From Streptomyces sp. SID13031 (GTDB lineage: Bacteria > Actinomycetota > Actinomycetes > Propionibacteriales > Kribbellaceae): DNA of 64,000 bases. Each line of letters starts with the position of its first letter. Within the stretch, counting starts at the first letter, position 1. The position numbers and the translations under genes were made by a program. Below are positions 43,109-51,557 of this stretch, piece after piece. Below the pieces are notes generated by a model. That model was not told where the DNA came from, did not search any database, and saw nothing but the letters and a program-made list of their open reading frames with translations. Location of the stretch: NCBI RefSeq assembly GCF_010548305.1, contig NZ_JAAGLV010000030.1:1-64000 (forward strand), given 5' to 3'.

Positions 43109-43867
43109 TCAGTCGGTGAAACCGTTGGAGAACAGCATCGCCGTCGTACCAGCGTCGACGAACAGCTCGATGCCGGTGATCGCCCGCGCCTCGGCAGAGA
43201 CCAGGAAGGCGACCGCATTGCCGATGTCGATCGCCTCAACGGCAGCCGGCAGCATCTGTCGGGTGGCGACGAACTCGTCGAGCAGGTGCTCGTTGCCCCG
43301 GACCTCGACCGCGCCCGGATGGACGATGTTGCAGCGAATGCCCCGCCGCCCGTAGTCCCGCGCGGTCCCCTTGGTCAACGCGGCCAGCGCCGCCTTGGTC
43401 GCCGCGTACAGGGTGAACGTCTCGGCCGCACCGGCCGCATGCACCGAGCCGATGTTGACGATGCTGCCACCGCCGTTCGCGAGCATGACCGGCAGTACTT
43501 CCTTGATGCACGTCCACGGCCCCCGGTAGTTGATCGCGTGCACCCGATCGAACTCCTCAGGAGTCGCCTCAGCCCCAGGCTTTCGCAGCCCGACACCAGC
43601 ACTGTTGACGAGCGCATCGAGCCCCCCGAACTCGGCAACCGTCGCGGCCACGACCCGCCGAACCGAATCCGCGTCGGTCACATCAAGCACCATCGGTACT
43701 GCGCTGCCGCCCGCCGCTCGTACTTCGTCGGCGACGGCCGTCGCAGCCGCCAGGTTCTGGTCGGCGACCACGACCGTCCATCCCTTCACCGCGAGCGCAC
43801 GGCAGATCCCGCTCCCGATCCGCGGACCGCCGCCGCCCGTGACGATGCAGACCGAATCCTCAGTCAT
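43109..43867 (-). CDS. short-chain dehydrogenase/reductase (SDR)
   Basis: This 252-residue classical SDR has TGGGGPRIGSG (NAD-binding; the usual GxxxGxG with an inserted Pro-Arg), NSAGVG, catalytic Ser in NIGSVHA, YAATK and the C-terminal GIELFVDAGTT typical of sugar- or alcohol-type SDRs. ATG 43867 is chosen over the longer frame to 43912. It is immediately upstream of the DUF2278 gene (53 nt) and probably shares its transcript. Confidence 0.85.
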   Translation of the reverse strand: MTEDSVCIVTGGGGPRIGSGICRALAVKGWTVVVADQNLAAATAVADEVRAAGGSAVPMVLDVTDADSVRRVVAATVAEFGGLDALVNSAGVGLRKPGAEATPEEFDRVHAINYRGPWTCIKEVLPVMLANGGGSIVNIGSVHAAGAAETFTLYAATKAALAALTKGTARDYGRRGIRCNIVHPGAVEVRGNEHLLDEFVATRQMLPAAVEAIDIGNAVAFLVSAEARAITGIELFVDAGTTAMLFSNGFTD

Positions 43868-43930
43868 CCCGGCCACCCTCTCCATCGATTGTCTCGATGG
43901 AGAGGGTGCCATCAGGTGCCGCCGGGGGAA

Positions 43931-46900
43931 CTACTGGCCCGTGAAGGTGAAGCTCGAGCCTGGTTCCTTGAAGATGTCGCCGTCGCGGGAGTTGGTGACC
44001 GTGACGTTGGTGAGGTTGGCGTTACCGCGGGCGCCGCCCATCGCGAGGATGCCGGAGCCGTTGTTGGACTTGTCGATCTTGACGTTGGTGATGGCGACGT
44101 TCGGCATCTCGCCACCGCCGGTCTTGAACTGGATTCCGTCGTAGGTCGAGTCGTAGATGTCGGTGTCGCGGATGGTGACACCTGGGATCGGCAGGTTGGA
44201 CGGGAACAAGGTGATCGCGCCGAACTCCTGGTCCTCGTTCCAGAACGCGCCACCGCAGCGGTACAGGCCGTTGTTCGCGATCAGCGTCGTGCCCGAGAAC
44301 GGCAGCGGGTCGTGGTCGGTCGCGAGCATGATGCCCGGGTAGTTCATCGTGTCGTAGATCAGGTTGTTCTCGATCTTGTTGCCGTACCCGCCGTAGATCG
44401 CGATGCCGTTCGCGCGCCAGGGCAGCTGGACGGTGTTGTTGGTGAACGAGTTGTCGTGGCCGACATCGACCGCCTGGTCCTTCACGTACTTGTTCGCCCA
44501 GACGGCCAGCGCGTCGTCCCCGGTGGTCCGGAAGGACGAGTTGAAGACCTTCGAGTTGCGCGAACCGTTGCTGAAGTTGATGCCGTCGGCGTAGGTGTCG
44601 CGGATGCGCATCCCGCTGAACTCCAGCCCGTCGGCCGGACCCCACAGAGCGGGGATGTTGTCGTAGTCGCGGCCGACCCAGACACCGACGTTGGCGTGCT
44701 CGATCCAGACGTTGGTGATCTTCGTACCGGTACCGAACCGGCCGTTGAGCCCGACGCCGCCTTCCGCGTTGCCGTCACCGCCCCTGATCCGGCCGGAACC
44801 GAAGATCGCGATATCCGAGATCTGCGTGTTCTTGTCGATGTCGAAGCCGAAGTTGCCCTCGTGCGGATGGTTGATGCCATTGGCGTTCTGCGGCTCGATC
44901 GTGGAGTAGAGCTGCGAGTACCACATGCCGGCACCCCGGATGGTGACGTTGCTGATCCCGACCTGGTTGTACTGACCCCGGTTCAGCGGGTCGTCGGTGA
45001 GGATCTTCTTCTCCTGCCGCCACTGGCCGGCCGGGATCCAGACGCAGCTGATCACGCCGTTCTGGTCGTCGGTGACGGCCCGCTGGATGGCGTCCGCGTC
45101 ATCGATCCCGTCACCGGCGACAGCACCGTACTGCGTGATGCTGGTACAGCCCGCGGGCTGGCTCGAGGGTGCTGCCACCTGCTCGAGGTCGATCGTGTCG
45201 ATGATGTAGAACGACGCGGAGTCGCCCGAGTCGCGCTGCAACTTGAACTTCGTGCCCGGCGGGTAGGACTGGGACAGCAGTGCGTGCGACTCGTCGAAGA
45301 GCCGGCGCGCGTCGCCACCGGGGGTGTTGGTCAGGGCTTCCGGTCCGTCGCTGCTGCCGTAGAGCCAGCTGTAGTGCGAGGACAGGTTGAGCTTCTGCGC
45401 GAAGGTGCCGTTGACGTAGAGGCTGATCGTCGCGTCCAGACCCTGGCCGTTGGCCGAGTCCGGGATCGAGTTGCGGACGACGATCGAGTTGGACTGGTTG
45501 GTCGAGGTGAACTCGACGAACTGGCCCTGGCTGTTCAGCCGCACCGACGAGCGGCCCGAGGACTCGGTCGCGAAGTTGGTGTGGCCGAAGGTCCGCAGCG
45601 CGTCCGTGGTCAGCAACGTGCCTTGGTAGTTGGCGGCCTCGGCCTCGTAGGAGACCCACGGGACCGCTGCTCCCCGTCCGACCACGATCGACCGGGCCAG
45701 CGAGTTGTTCGTCTCGTTCGTCTCGGCGATCACGTTGCCCGAGTCGGCCGTCGCGGTCAGAGTCGCTCCACCGCTGGTGGCGGTCCAGCTACCACTGATG
45801 GCGACGTTGGCGGTGGCACCGGCGGCGATCGCGCCAGTGGCTCCGGTGAGCGTGGTGCTGCCGACCACGAGCCGCGTAGTACTGGCTGCGGCTGAGGACG
45901 TACCCCGGTTGTTGACCGCGACGCTGAAGGTGACCTGGGCTCCGACGGCCGGGTTCGGCGGGTTGGAGGTGATGCTCAGGACCTGCAGATCGGGACCGGG
46001 AGCCTGCGCAATCACCAGTTGCGTAGGTGCGGTGAAGGTGTTGTTGGCGTCGTTCTGCTCGACGACGGTGTTGGTCGGGTCGATCACCGCGGACACGCTG
46101 TACGTGCCTTCGGCGCGCGTACCGGCGTTGAAGGAGACCGTGGCCGAGGCGCCGGCGGCGAGTGCGCCCACCGGGACGGTGCCGACGACGGTACCGCCGA
46201 GGTTGAAGTTGAGCGTGGTCGCGCCCGCTGCTGCCGAGCCGATGTTCTGGACGGTCGCGGAGAGCGTGATCGGGGTGGACTCGCTGGGCGAGGCCGGGGT
46301 CCAGCTGGCCGAGGTGACGACCAGGTCCGGGTTCGGCGCCGGCGTACCGATCACCTGGAACTCGGCGGCCTGCCCACCGGGAGCACCGGTGTTACTGAAG
46401 ACCTGCAGCCGTACGTCGGCGACGCGGCCGGCGACCGGGATCTCGATGCTGTTACCCGAGGCCGGGCTGAAGTCGTAGTTGGCGCGCGCCTTCAGGGTGG
46501 TGAAGGTGGTGGCGCCCTGGTCGCGGCCGAGCACCTCGATGCTCTGCGTGCGCGGACCCCAGGCCTGGTCGGGGTTGAGCTTGACGACGACCGAGCTGAT
46601 ATCGGCGTTGGAGCCGAGCTTGACCGTCAGCGTGGACGGGAAGCCGTTGGACTCCCAGTAGGTGGCGGTGTTGTTGTCGTTGGCGTTCGTCGCGACGAAA
46701 CCGAAGACCGCGGACGATGCCTCGATCGGCTTGCCGTTGGCGAGGTTGGAACCGCCGCCCTGGCCGTTGCGCCGGACCCGGTTGCTGTCGGCCGACTCGT
46801 TGCCGGCGGCGTCGCGGGCGCGGACGTAGTACTCGACCGTCGCCGTGGCAGGCTGCGACTCGGTGAAGGTGAGGACGCTGCCGGCGACCGTGGTGACGGC

Positions 46901-47560
46901 GGCGTTGTTGCGGTAGACGGTGTAGCCGGTGACGCCGATGTTGTCGGTCGACGCGGTCCAGGCGAGCCGGATCTGGCCGGCGGCGGGCTCGGTCAGCGCG
47001 AGGTTGCCAGGGACGGTCGGCGCCTGGGTGTCACCGCCGGTGTCCGGGCCGTAGAGCTCGAACTCGGACAGCTGACCCGCGGCCCAGCCGGTGTTGCCGG
47101 TGATGTTCAGCCGGATGTAGCGGGCGGTCGCCGGCGCGAAGGTGATGGTGACGGTGTTGCTGCTCGCGGGCGCGAAGTTGTAGCCGGCGCTCGCGACGAC
47201 ATCGGAGTACGTCGTGCCGTTGGTGCTGGTCTGGACGGCGAGCGTCTGGGTCCGTGCACCCCAGCCGGCCGGGAGCTTGAGGACGACGCGGTCGACCGTC
47301 TTGGCACTGCCGAGGTCGGCGCGGATCCACTGCGGGAAGGCGTTGTTGGTGCTCTCCCAGTAGGTGTTCTGGTTGCCGTCGCCGGCGTTGCCGACCGGGT
47401 AGTCCCCCAGCGAACTGTTGGCGGTCAGCGTCTTGGTCAGGACCGCCGTGGCGGCGGCGGAGGCGACGGTCGGCACGAGGCCGGTGACGATCAGGGCGGC
47501 CGCGAGAAGGCCGCCGAGCAGGCCTGCGACCAGCCGCGGGCGTGGCTGCTTTCGTTTCAT
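43931..47560 (-). CDS. secreted multidomain alpha-1,3-glucanase, GH87 type
   Basis: This 1209-residue exported protein has a signal peptide (about 1-36), discoidin domain 1 (about 40-172), fibronectin III (about 180-265), discoidin domain 2 (about 272-402), two CARDB domains (about 408-625), a carbohydrate-binding-like module (about 632-790) and a right-handed beta-helix catalytic domain (about 795-1209). Asp992 in ADGINF and Asp1015/Asp1016 in TTGDDALAVW have the same 23-residue spacing as the catalytic Asp1067/1090/1091 of Bacillus Agl-KA (GH87). It should cut alpha-1,3-glucan of fungal walls or biofilms outside the cell. GAGGA precedes the ATG. Confidence 0.82.
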   Translation of the reverse strand: MKRKQPRPRLVAGLLGGLLAAALIVTGLVPTVASAAATAVLTKTLTANSSLGDYPVGNAGDGNQNTYWESTNNAFPQWIRADLGSAKTVDRVVLKLPAGWGARTQTLAVQTSTNGTTYSDVVASAGYNFAPASSNTVTITFAPATARYIRLNITGNTGWAAGQLSEFELYGPDTGGDTQAPTVPGNLALTEPAAGQIRLAWTASTDNIGVTGYTVYRNNAAVTTVAGSVLTFTESQPATATVEYYVRARDAAGNESADSNRVRRNGQGGGSNLANGKPIEASSAVFGFVATNANDNNTATYWESNGFPSTLTVKLGSNADISSVVVKLNPDQAWGPRTQSIEVLGRDQGATTFTTLKARANYDFSPASGNSIEIPVAGRVADVRLQVFSNTGAPGGQAAEFQVIGTPAPNPDLVVTSASWTPASPSESTPITLSATVQNIGSAAAGATTLNFNLGGTVVGTVPVGALAAGASATVSFNAGTRAEGTYSVSAVIDPTNTVVEQNDANNTFTAPTQLVIAQAPGPDLQVLSITSNPPNPAVGAQVTFSVAVNNRGTSSAAASTTRLVVGSTTLTGATGAIAAGATANVAISGSWTATSGGATLTATADSGNVIAETNETNNSLARSIVVGRGAAVPWVSYEAEAANYQGTLLTTDALRTFGHTNFATESSGRSSVRLNSQGQFVEFTSTNQSNSIVVRNSIPDSANGQGLDATISLYVNGTFAQKLNLSSHYSWLYGSSDGPEALTNTPGGDARRLFDESHALLSQSYPPGTKFKLQRDSGDSASFYIIDTIDLEQVAAPSSQPAGCTSITQYGAVAGDGIDDADAIQRAVTDDQNGVISCVWIPAGQWRQEKKILTDDPLNRGQYNQVGISNVTIRGAGMWYSQLYSTIEPQNANGINHPHEGNFGFDIDKNTQISDIAIFGSGRIRGGDGNAEGGVGLNGRFGTGTKITNVWIEHANVGVWVGRDYDNIPALWGPADGLEFSGMRIRDTYADGINFSNGSRNSKVFNSSFRTTGDDALAVWANKYVKDQAVDVGHDNSFTNNTVQLPWRANGIAIYGGYGNKIENNLIYDTMNYPGIMLATDHDPLPFSGTTLIANNGLYRCGGAFWNEDQEFGAITLFPSNLPIPGVTIRDTDIYDSTYDGIQFKTGGGEMPNVAITNVKIDKSNNGSGILAMGGARGNANLTNVTVTNSRDGDIFKEPGSSFTFTGQ

Positions 47561-47705
47561 GAGAGTCCTCAGGGCGGAGGGACGATGGACCTAACCACCG
47601 CCTCGAACCTGCAGGCAACTCTTTGTAACTTGCGTCGTTTCTGCAAGCTTTTTGCGAGACGGTAGCCAAAGGTTGCAGCCCCAACAGCTGTTCGTCAACG
47701 GCTCG

Positions 47706-48677
47706 TCACTGATGGAAAAGGGAGGTTGGCGCCAGGAAAAGGGAGGTGGGCGCCAGGTACGGACGGACGAGGGAGGTCAGATACGGGTCGGCGCGGTGGC
47801 GGAGTTCGGCCGTGGCGAGGTGGCGGGCGGCACCGGCGAGAAGGTCGGCCAGCTGAATCCTGGGATCGGTCCGCGAGTCCAGCATCGTCAGACCGAGCAG
47901 GGGCTCCGGGGCCGGCGACGCGGTCCGAAGGAGGGCTTGCACCTGCGCGACCCGATGGGGAGTCAGCGCACTTTGCTCGTCATGGAGGATCGTGATCGTG
48001 GCGCCGTCGGCCGTCCACAGGCGAGCGGTTTCGAAGAGCGCCGGGATGAGCGGTTCCAGCGGCGGCGGCACCATCGAGCGATCGTCCTGCAGTTCGGTGA
48101 GTACCTGGAACAACTGCGGGCGCGCATCGCGGAGCGTCTGCAGGATGGGATCGAGCCGCTCCGACCGCATCCCGTCCAGGGTCTGCAGGAAGCCGGCGAC
48201 CCAGGGACCGTCGATCCCGCGATACCGCTTGTGCCGCATCATCGCGACGAATGTGGCAAGGAACGCGCGCCACCTCGGCGTACCGAAGACCACTGGTCCG
48301 GCGCGATGCAGGGTGCGGGCGACCGGGCGCAGGTCGAGCGCGAGGCTGGTACCGGCGGCGTAAGTCGGTTCGCCGATGAGCAGGTCGACCAGGCGGGTCA
48401 CCGTGAAGTAGGTCTTGTCGGTGAGGTGCACGGTGGCGCGGCCGGACAGCGTTCCGAGCAGCCACTCGACCGCTAGGCGATTGCGGAGGAGCTGACCGGC
48501 TTTGTACTCCGTGGCCGAGTAGCGGTGGAACCGCTGGTGGATGACGGCGACGTACTCCGTCGCCGTCTCGTGGTCGAGGTTCAGGCCGACGTGGGTGATG
48601 AGCTCGAAGTCGGGATCGAGCATGTTCGTGCCGGTGAAGCCGGACTCGTCACACGCGATCTCGAGGGGTCGAGACAT
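47706..48677 (-). CDS. DUF3800-like protein
   Basis: This 323-residue protein has the N-terminal acidic strand IACDESGFTG and the C-terminal helix IQLADLLAGAAR typical of DUF3800, a putative RNase-H-like nuclease fold found in mobile and defence-linked settings. The C-terminus ends with the repeated LAPTSLF caused by a 21-bp tandem duplication. Nothing nearby explains its function. Confidence 0.72.
   Translation of the reverse strand: MSRPLEIACDESGFTGTNMLDPDFELITHVGLNLDHETATEYVAVIHQRFHRYSATEYKAGQLLRNRLAVEWLLGTLSGRATVHLTDKTYFTVTRLVDLLIGEPTYAAGTSLALDLRPVARTLHRAGPVVFGTPRWRAFLATFVAMMRHKRYRGIDGPWVAGFLQTLDGMRSERLDPILQTLRDARPQLFQVLTELQDDRSMVPPPLEPLIPALFETARLWTADGATITILHDEQSALTPHRVAQVQALLRTASPAPEPLLGLTMLDSRTDPRIQLADLLAGAARHLATAELRHRADPYLTSLVRPYLAPTSLFLAPTSLFHQ
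47715..47756. repeat. 21-bp tandem duplication at the 3' end of the DUF3800 gene
   Basis: GAAAAGGGAGGTTGGCGCCAG starts at 47715 and repeats from 47736 with one mismatch. It duplicates seven codons (LAPTSLF) in frame and so does not break the gene. Confidence 0.85.
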
Positions 48678-48722
48678 GCGGCCATCATCGACCGCCAGGG
48701 CGGGGATCCGCCACCGGTTTAC

Positions 48723-49556
48723 TCAGGGCTTGCGGGCGAGACCGGCCAGGATCAGGTGGCTGGCGCCGGTGGCCGTCGCGGTCGGGGCGGGCCACCAGTC
48801 GCCGAGGCTGACCAGGCCCGGATCGAGCAGCTCGAGGCCGTCGAAGAGTGAGGCGATCTCGTCCGGCGTCCGGAAGGTGACGGCCTCGAAGCCGATCCGC
48901 AGCTTCTCCTCCACGCCGGTCGCGAACTCGGCCCGCCGGCTCCCGTCGCGCGGGTTGCACGGGTGGGTCAGCGCCAGGTATGACCCCGAGGGCAGCGCGT
49001 CGAGGTAGCCGGTCACGATCTCGCGGGCGCGTTTGGTGTCGCGGATGTGGTGCAGTACGAGGCACTGGATCACGGCGACCGGCTGGTCGAGGTCGAGCGC
49101 CTCGGTGACGACCGGATCGGCGAGCACCGCGGCCGGGTCGGTCAGGTCGCCGGCGGCGAAGAAGCTGTGCCTCTCGTCGGCGAGCAGCGCCTGGCCGTGC
49201 CGGATCACCGTCGGGTCTTTGTCGAGATAGACGACGGTCGCCTTCGGGTTCACCCGGCCCGCGATCTCGTGCGTGTTGTCCACCGTCGGCAGACCGGAGC
49301 CGAGATCGAGGAACTGGACCACGGCCGCCTCGCGCAGCAGCCGCTCGACCACCTCTGCGAGCCAGCGCCGGTTCGCCTGGAGCAGCTCGGGCATCTCCGG
49401 AGCGACCTTGAGGACCTGTTGGGCGAGCTGGCGGTCGATCTCGAAGTTGTCCTTGCCGCCCAGCAGGAGGTCGTACACGCGGGCGTCGTTCGGCCGCTGC
49501 ATGTCGACGTCTGGCGCGGTTCTGCGCCGGCCGTCAGCCCCCTCGTCCATCTCCAC
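48723..49556 (-). CDS. DUF574-type SAM-dependent methyltransferase
   Basis: This 277-residue protein begins its conserved part with RPNDARVYDLLLGGKDNFEI. It has the SAM-binding LDLGSGLPTV and ends with LVSLGDWWPAPTA, the signature of the large actinobacterial family PF04672. Substrates are unknown; the family is strongly expanded in soil actinobacteria. Start GTG 49556 or ATG 49550 are both possible and differ by two residues. Confidence 0.86.
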   Translation of the reverse strand: MEMDEGADGRRRTAPDVDMQRPNDARVYDLLLGGKDNFEIDRQLAQQVLKVAPEMPELLQANRRWLAEVVERLLREAAVVQFLDLGSGLPTVDNTHEIAGRVNPKATVVYLDKDPTVIRHGQALLADERHSFFAAGDLTDPAAVLADPVVTEALDLDQPVAVIQCLVLHHIRDTKRAREIVTGYLDALPSGSYLALTHPCNPRDGSRRAEFATGVEEKLRIGFEAVTFRTPDEIASLFDGLELLDPGLVSLGDWWPAPTATATGASHLILAGLARKP

Positions 49557-49693
49557 CGCCCGTAATCCGAAAATCGCGATTACCGGAGGCTATCGCAGCA
49601 ATTCGCTCCGTACACCGTCAGCACACCCTTACCTGCGATCTGCCCTTGAACTGCCCCGCGCTGCCCCGGTCTCCTACCTGACGGAACGATGAT

Positions 49694-49706
49694 GGAACCA
49701 GGTTCC
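49694..49706. promoter_or_regulatory. palindrome 1 upstream of the PL6 lyase gene
   Basis: GGAACC-A-GGTTCC is a perfect 13-bp palindrome 140 nt upstream of the lyase start. It is a possible operator or activator site. Confidence 0.45.
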
Positions 49707-49736
49707 GGCCCACGGGACATCCCTCGCCGACACCCC

Positions 49737-49750
49737 GGCAAGCGCTTGCC
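49737..49750. promoter_or_regulatory. palindrome 2 (LacI-family-like operator) upstream of the PL6 lyase gene
   Basis: GGCAAGCGCTTGCC is a perfect 14-bp palindrome with a central CG, the form typical of LacI-family operators, 96 nt before the lyase ATG. The hybrid GntR/LacI regulator encoded 1.8 kb downstream is one candidate, though its DNA-binding domain is GntR-type. Another LacI-type protein elsewhere may fit better. Confidence 0.55.
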
Positions 49751-49845
49751 GAGACGCCTGGCGCCGCCGCAGACTGAGCCACCAGCCGGGCCAACCGGCT
49801 GCTCAGTTCGTGACACCCGGATCACCGCCCCGACCGGAGGACACC

Positions 49846-51291
49846 ATGGATCGAAGGACCTTTCTCACCAGCACTGTGCTGACCGGTACCGCGCTCGCCG
49901 CGCTACCGACCGGCTTGGCCAACGCCTCTCCAACCTTGACGAGAGCCCGCGCCGTCCGCGCCACCACGCTCGACGGCCTGCGGCAGGCGATCGCGGCGGC
50001 CAAGCCCGGCGACACGGTCATCCTGGCCAACGGCACTTACGCCGTACCGTCCGGACGGCCGATCGCGATCCAGGGCAAGCACGGCAGCGACGGCGCGTCG
50101 ATCATCGTGCAGGCCGAGTCGGTCGGCGGCGTGACGCTCACCGGCAGCCAGGGCTTCACGTTCGCCGACTCGTCCTGGGTGACGGTCAGTGGGTTCAAGT
50201 TCCGGCAGAGCACGATGATCGACCTGACGACCAGCTGCAACCACCTCCGGATCAGCCGCAACGACTTCCAGCTCGCCAACACCGAGGGCCTGAACTGGCT
50301 GATGGTGCGGGCGGAGTACTCGAAGGTGGACCACAACCACTTCCACAACAAGTCGTCGCTCGGCGTCTTCCTGTGCGTCGAGGGACCGGGCTCCGCCGGG
50401 ATGTCGCGCGGTGTGCACATCGTGCGCAACTACTTCTCCGACCACACCTTCGGTGGCTCCAACGGCGGCGAGCCGATCCGGCTCGGCCTGAGCGGGCGGT
50501 CGCTGAGCGACGCCGGCGCGATCGTCGAGCAGAACCTGTTCGAGCGCGCCAACGGCGACCCGGAGGCGATCTCGGTCAAGTCGTGCAGCAACACGATCCG
50601 GGACAACACGGTCCGCAACAGCCTCGGCGGGATCGTCCTGCGGCACGGCAGCAGGTCCCGGGTCGAGGGCAACTTCATCCTCAATGGCACCAATGGAATC
50701 CGGATGTACGGCAACGACCACCTGGTGGTGAACAACTATGTGGAGAAGGTGACCGGCGCCGGGATCGTGCTCGGCAGCGGATCGGTCCGCGACGACAAGC
50801 CGTCGGACTCGCCGGAGAGCCGCAAGGGCAACGACGCTCCGGACCGGGTCACGATCGCGCTCAACACCGTACTGTCCTGCGGTACTGCGATCGCGGGCGA
50901 GACGATGCGCACGCTGCCCCCGCTGGGCTGCACGATCTCCGACAATCTCCTGGTGGGTGACTCGGGTCGTCAGCTCGTCGACATGCCGTTCCAGCAGGGC
51001 ATCACCTGGTCGGGCAACCTCCTCTGGGGCGCTGCCGGCAACGGCAACATCCCCGCCTCGGGCTTCACCCGCAAGGACCCGCTGCTGGCCACCGGCTCCG
51101 ACGGGGTCCGCCGATTGACCTCCGGCAGCCCCGGGATCAACGCCGCCAGCAAGACCTACTCCACCGTCACCCGCGACCTGGACGGCAACACCCGCTCAGG
51201 CAAGGCAGATGTCGGCGCCGACGAATACAGCACGACCGCGCCCGTCAACCGCCCACTCACTCCCGGTGATGTGGGGCCGCAGTCTGCTTGA
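49846..51291 (+). CDS. Tat-exported polysaccharide lyase family 6 (chondroitinase B / alginate-lyase type)
   Basis: This 481-residue protein has a twin-arginine-type signal (MDRRTFLTSTVLTGTALA). A right-handed parallel beta-helix follows, with TTLDGLRQAIAAAKPGDTVI at the start and repeated N-rich turns. Lys245 in ISVKSCSN and Arg266 in IVLRHG have the same 21-residue spacing as the catalytic Lys250/Arg271 of chondroitinase B. PL6 enzymes cleave dermatan sulfate or alginate; which one cannot be told from sequence. ATG 49846 follows CGGAGG. A strong hairpin ends the gene. Confidence 0.82.
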   Translation: MDRRTFLTSTVLTGTALAALPTGLANASPTLTRARAVRATTLDGLRQAIAAAKPGDTVILANGTYAVPSGRPIAIQGKHGSDGASIIVQAESVGGVTLTGSQGFTFADSSWVTVSGFKFRQSTMIDLTTSCNHLRISRNDFQLANTEGLNWLMVRAEYSKVDHNHFHNKSSLGVFLCVEGPGSAGMSRGVHIVRNYFSDHTFGGSNGGEPIRLGLSGRSLSDAGAIVEQNLFERANGDPEAISVKSCSNTIRDNTVRNSLGGIVLRHGSRSRVEGNFILNGTNGIRMYGNDHLVVNNYVEKVTGAGIVLGSGSVRDDKPSDSPESRKGNDAPDRVTIALNTVLSCGTAIAGETMRTLPPLGCTISDNLLVGDSGRQLVDMPFQQGITWSGNLLWGAAGNGNIPASGFTRKDPLLATGSDGVRRLTSGSPGINAASKTYSTVTRDLDGNTRSGKADVGADEYSTTAPVNRPLTPGDVGPQSA

Positions 51292-51307
51292 GCAGCAGTC
51301 TGCGTGA

Positions 51308-51351
51308 GCTGCTCCCGACCCGCTCCCGCCCCGCTTCGGGCCGGGAGCAGC
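51308..51351 (+). terminator. hairpin after the PL6 lyase gene
   Basis: GCTGCTCCCG (51308-51317) and CGGGAGCAGC (51342-51351) form a perfect 10-bp stem with extra pairing inside the loop, 17 nt after the stop. It is a likely terminator, although without a T-run. Confidence 0.55.
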
Positions 51352-51366
51352 CCGCGGGCCGCGATG

Positions 51367-51511
51367 ACTTTTCCCGGGCTCGCTCGCACCGATCATGCTC
51401 GGCGACGGCGTCCGCCTCTTCGACCACCCGGGCGGCCACCTGGTCGAGCTGGAACGCCTCAGCGCCACTTCGGTGCCCTTAGCAACCAATCTGTGGTTCC
51501 GGGTTGCCTGA
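51367..51511 (+). pseudogene. C-terminal fragment of a dihydrofolate-reductase-family protein
   Basis: An in-frame segment reads LFPGSLAPIMLGDGVRLFDH, then PGGHLVELERLSATSVP and ends LWFRVA with TGA 51509-51511. It matches the last 45 or so residues of the RibD/DHFR-like family (LLGDGxRLFDH...ELERxxxxxSxGVTHLRFRV). There is no start or upstream domain. It is an orphan gene relic between the lyase and the regulator. Confidence 0.6.
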
Positions 51512-51557
51512 AAAGGTAAAGCGGGCGACTCGGCACCGCCCTGCCGGGTAGCGCGCG

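Noticed and set aside
43286..47665. very long plus-strand frames (869 and 548 codons) opposite the GH87 and SDR genes
   Set aside because: They are rich in Arg/Gly/Val/Asp with no domain, and the minus strand carries clear signal peptide, discoidin, CARDB and beta-helix domains. They are third-position GC shadows.
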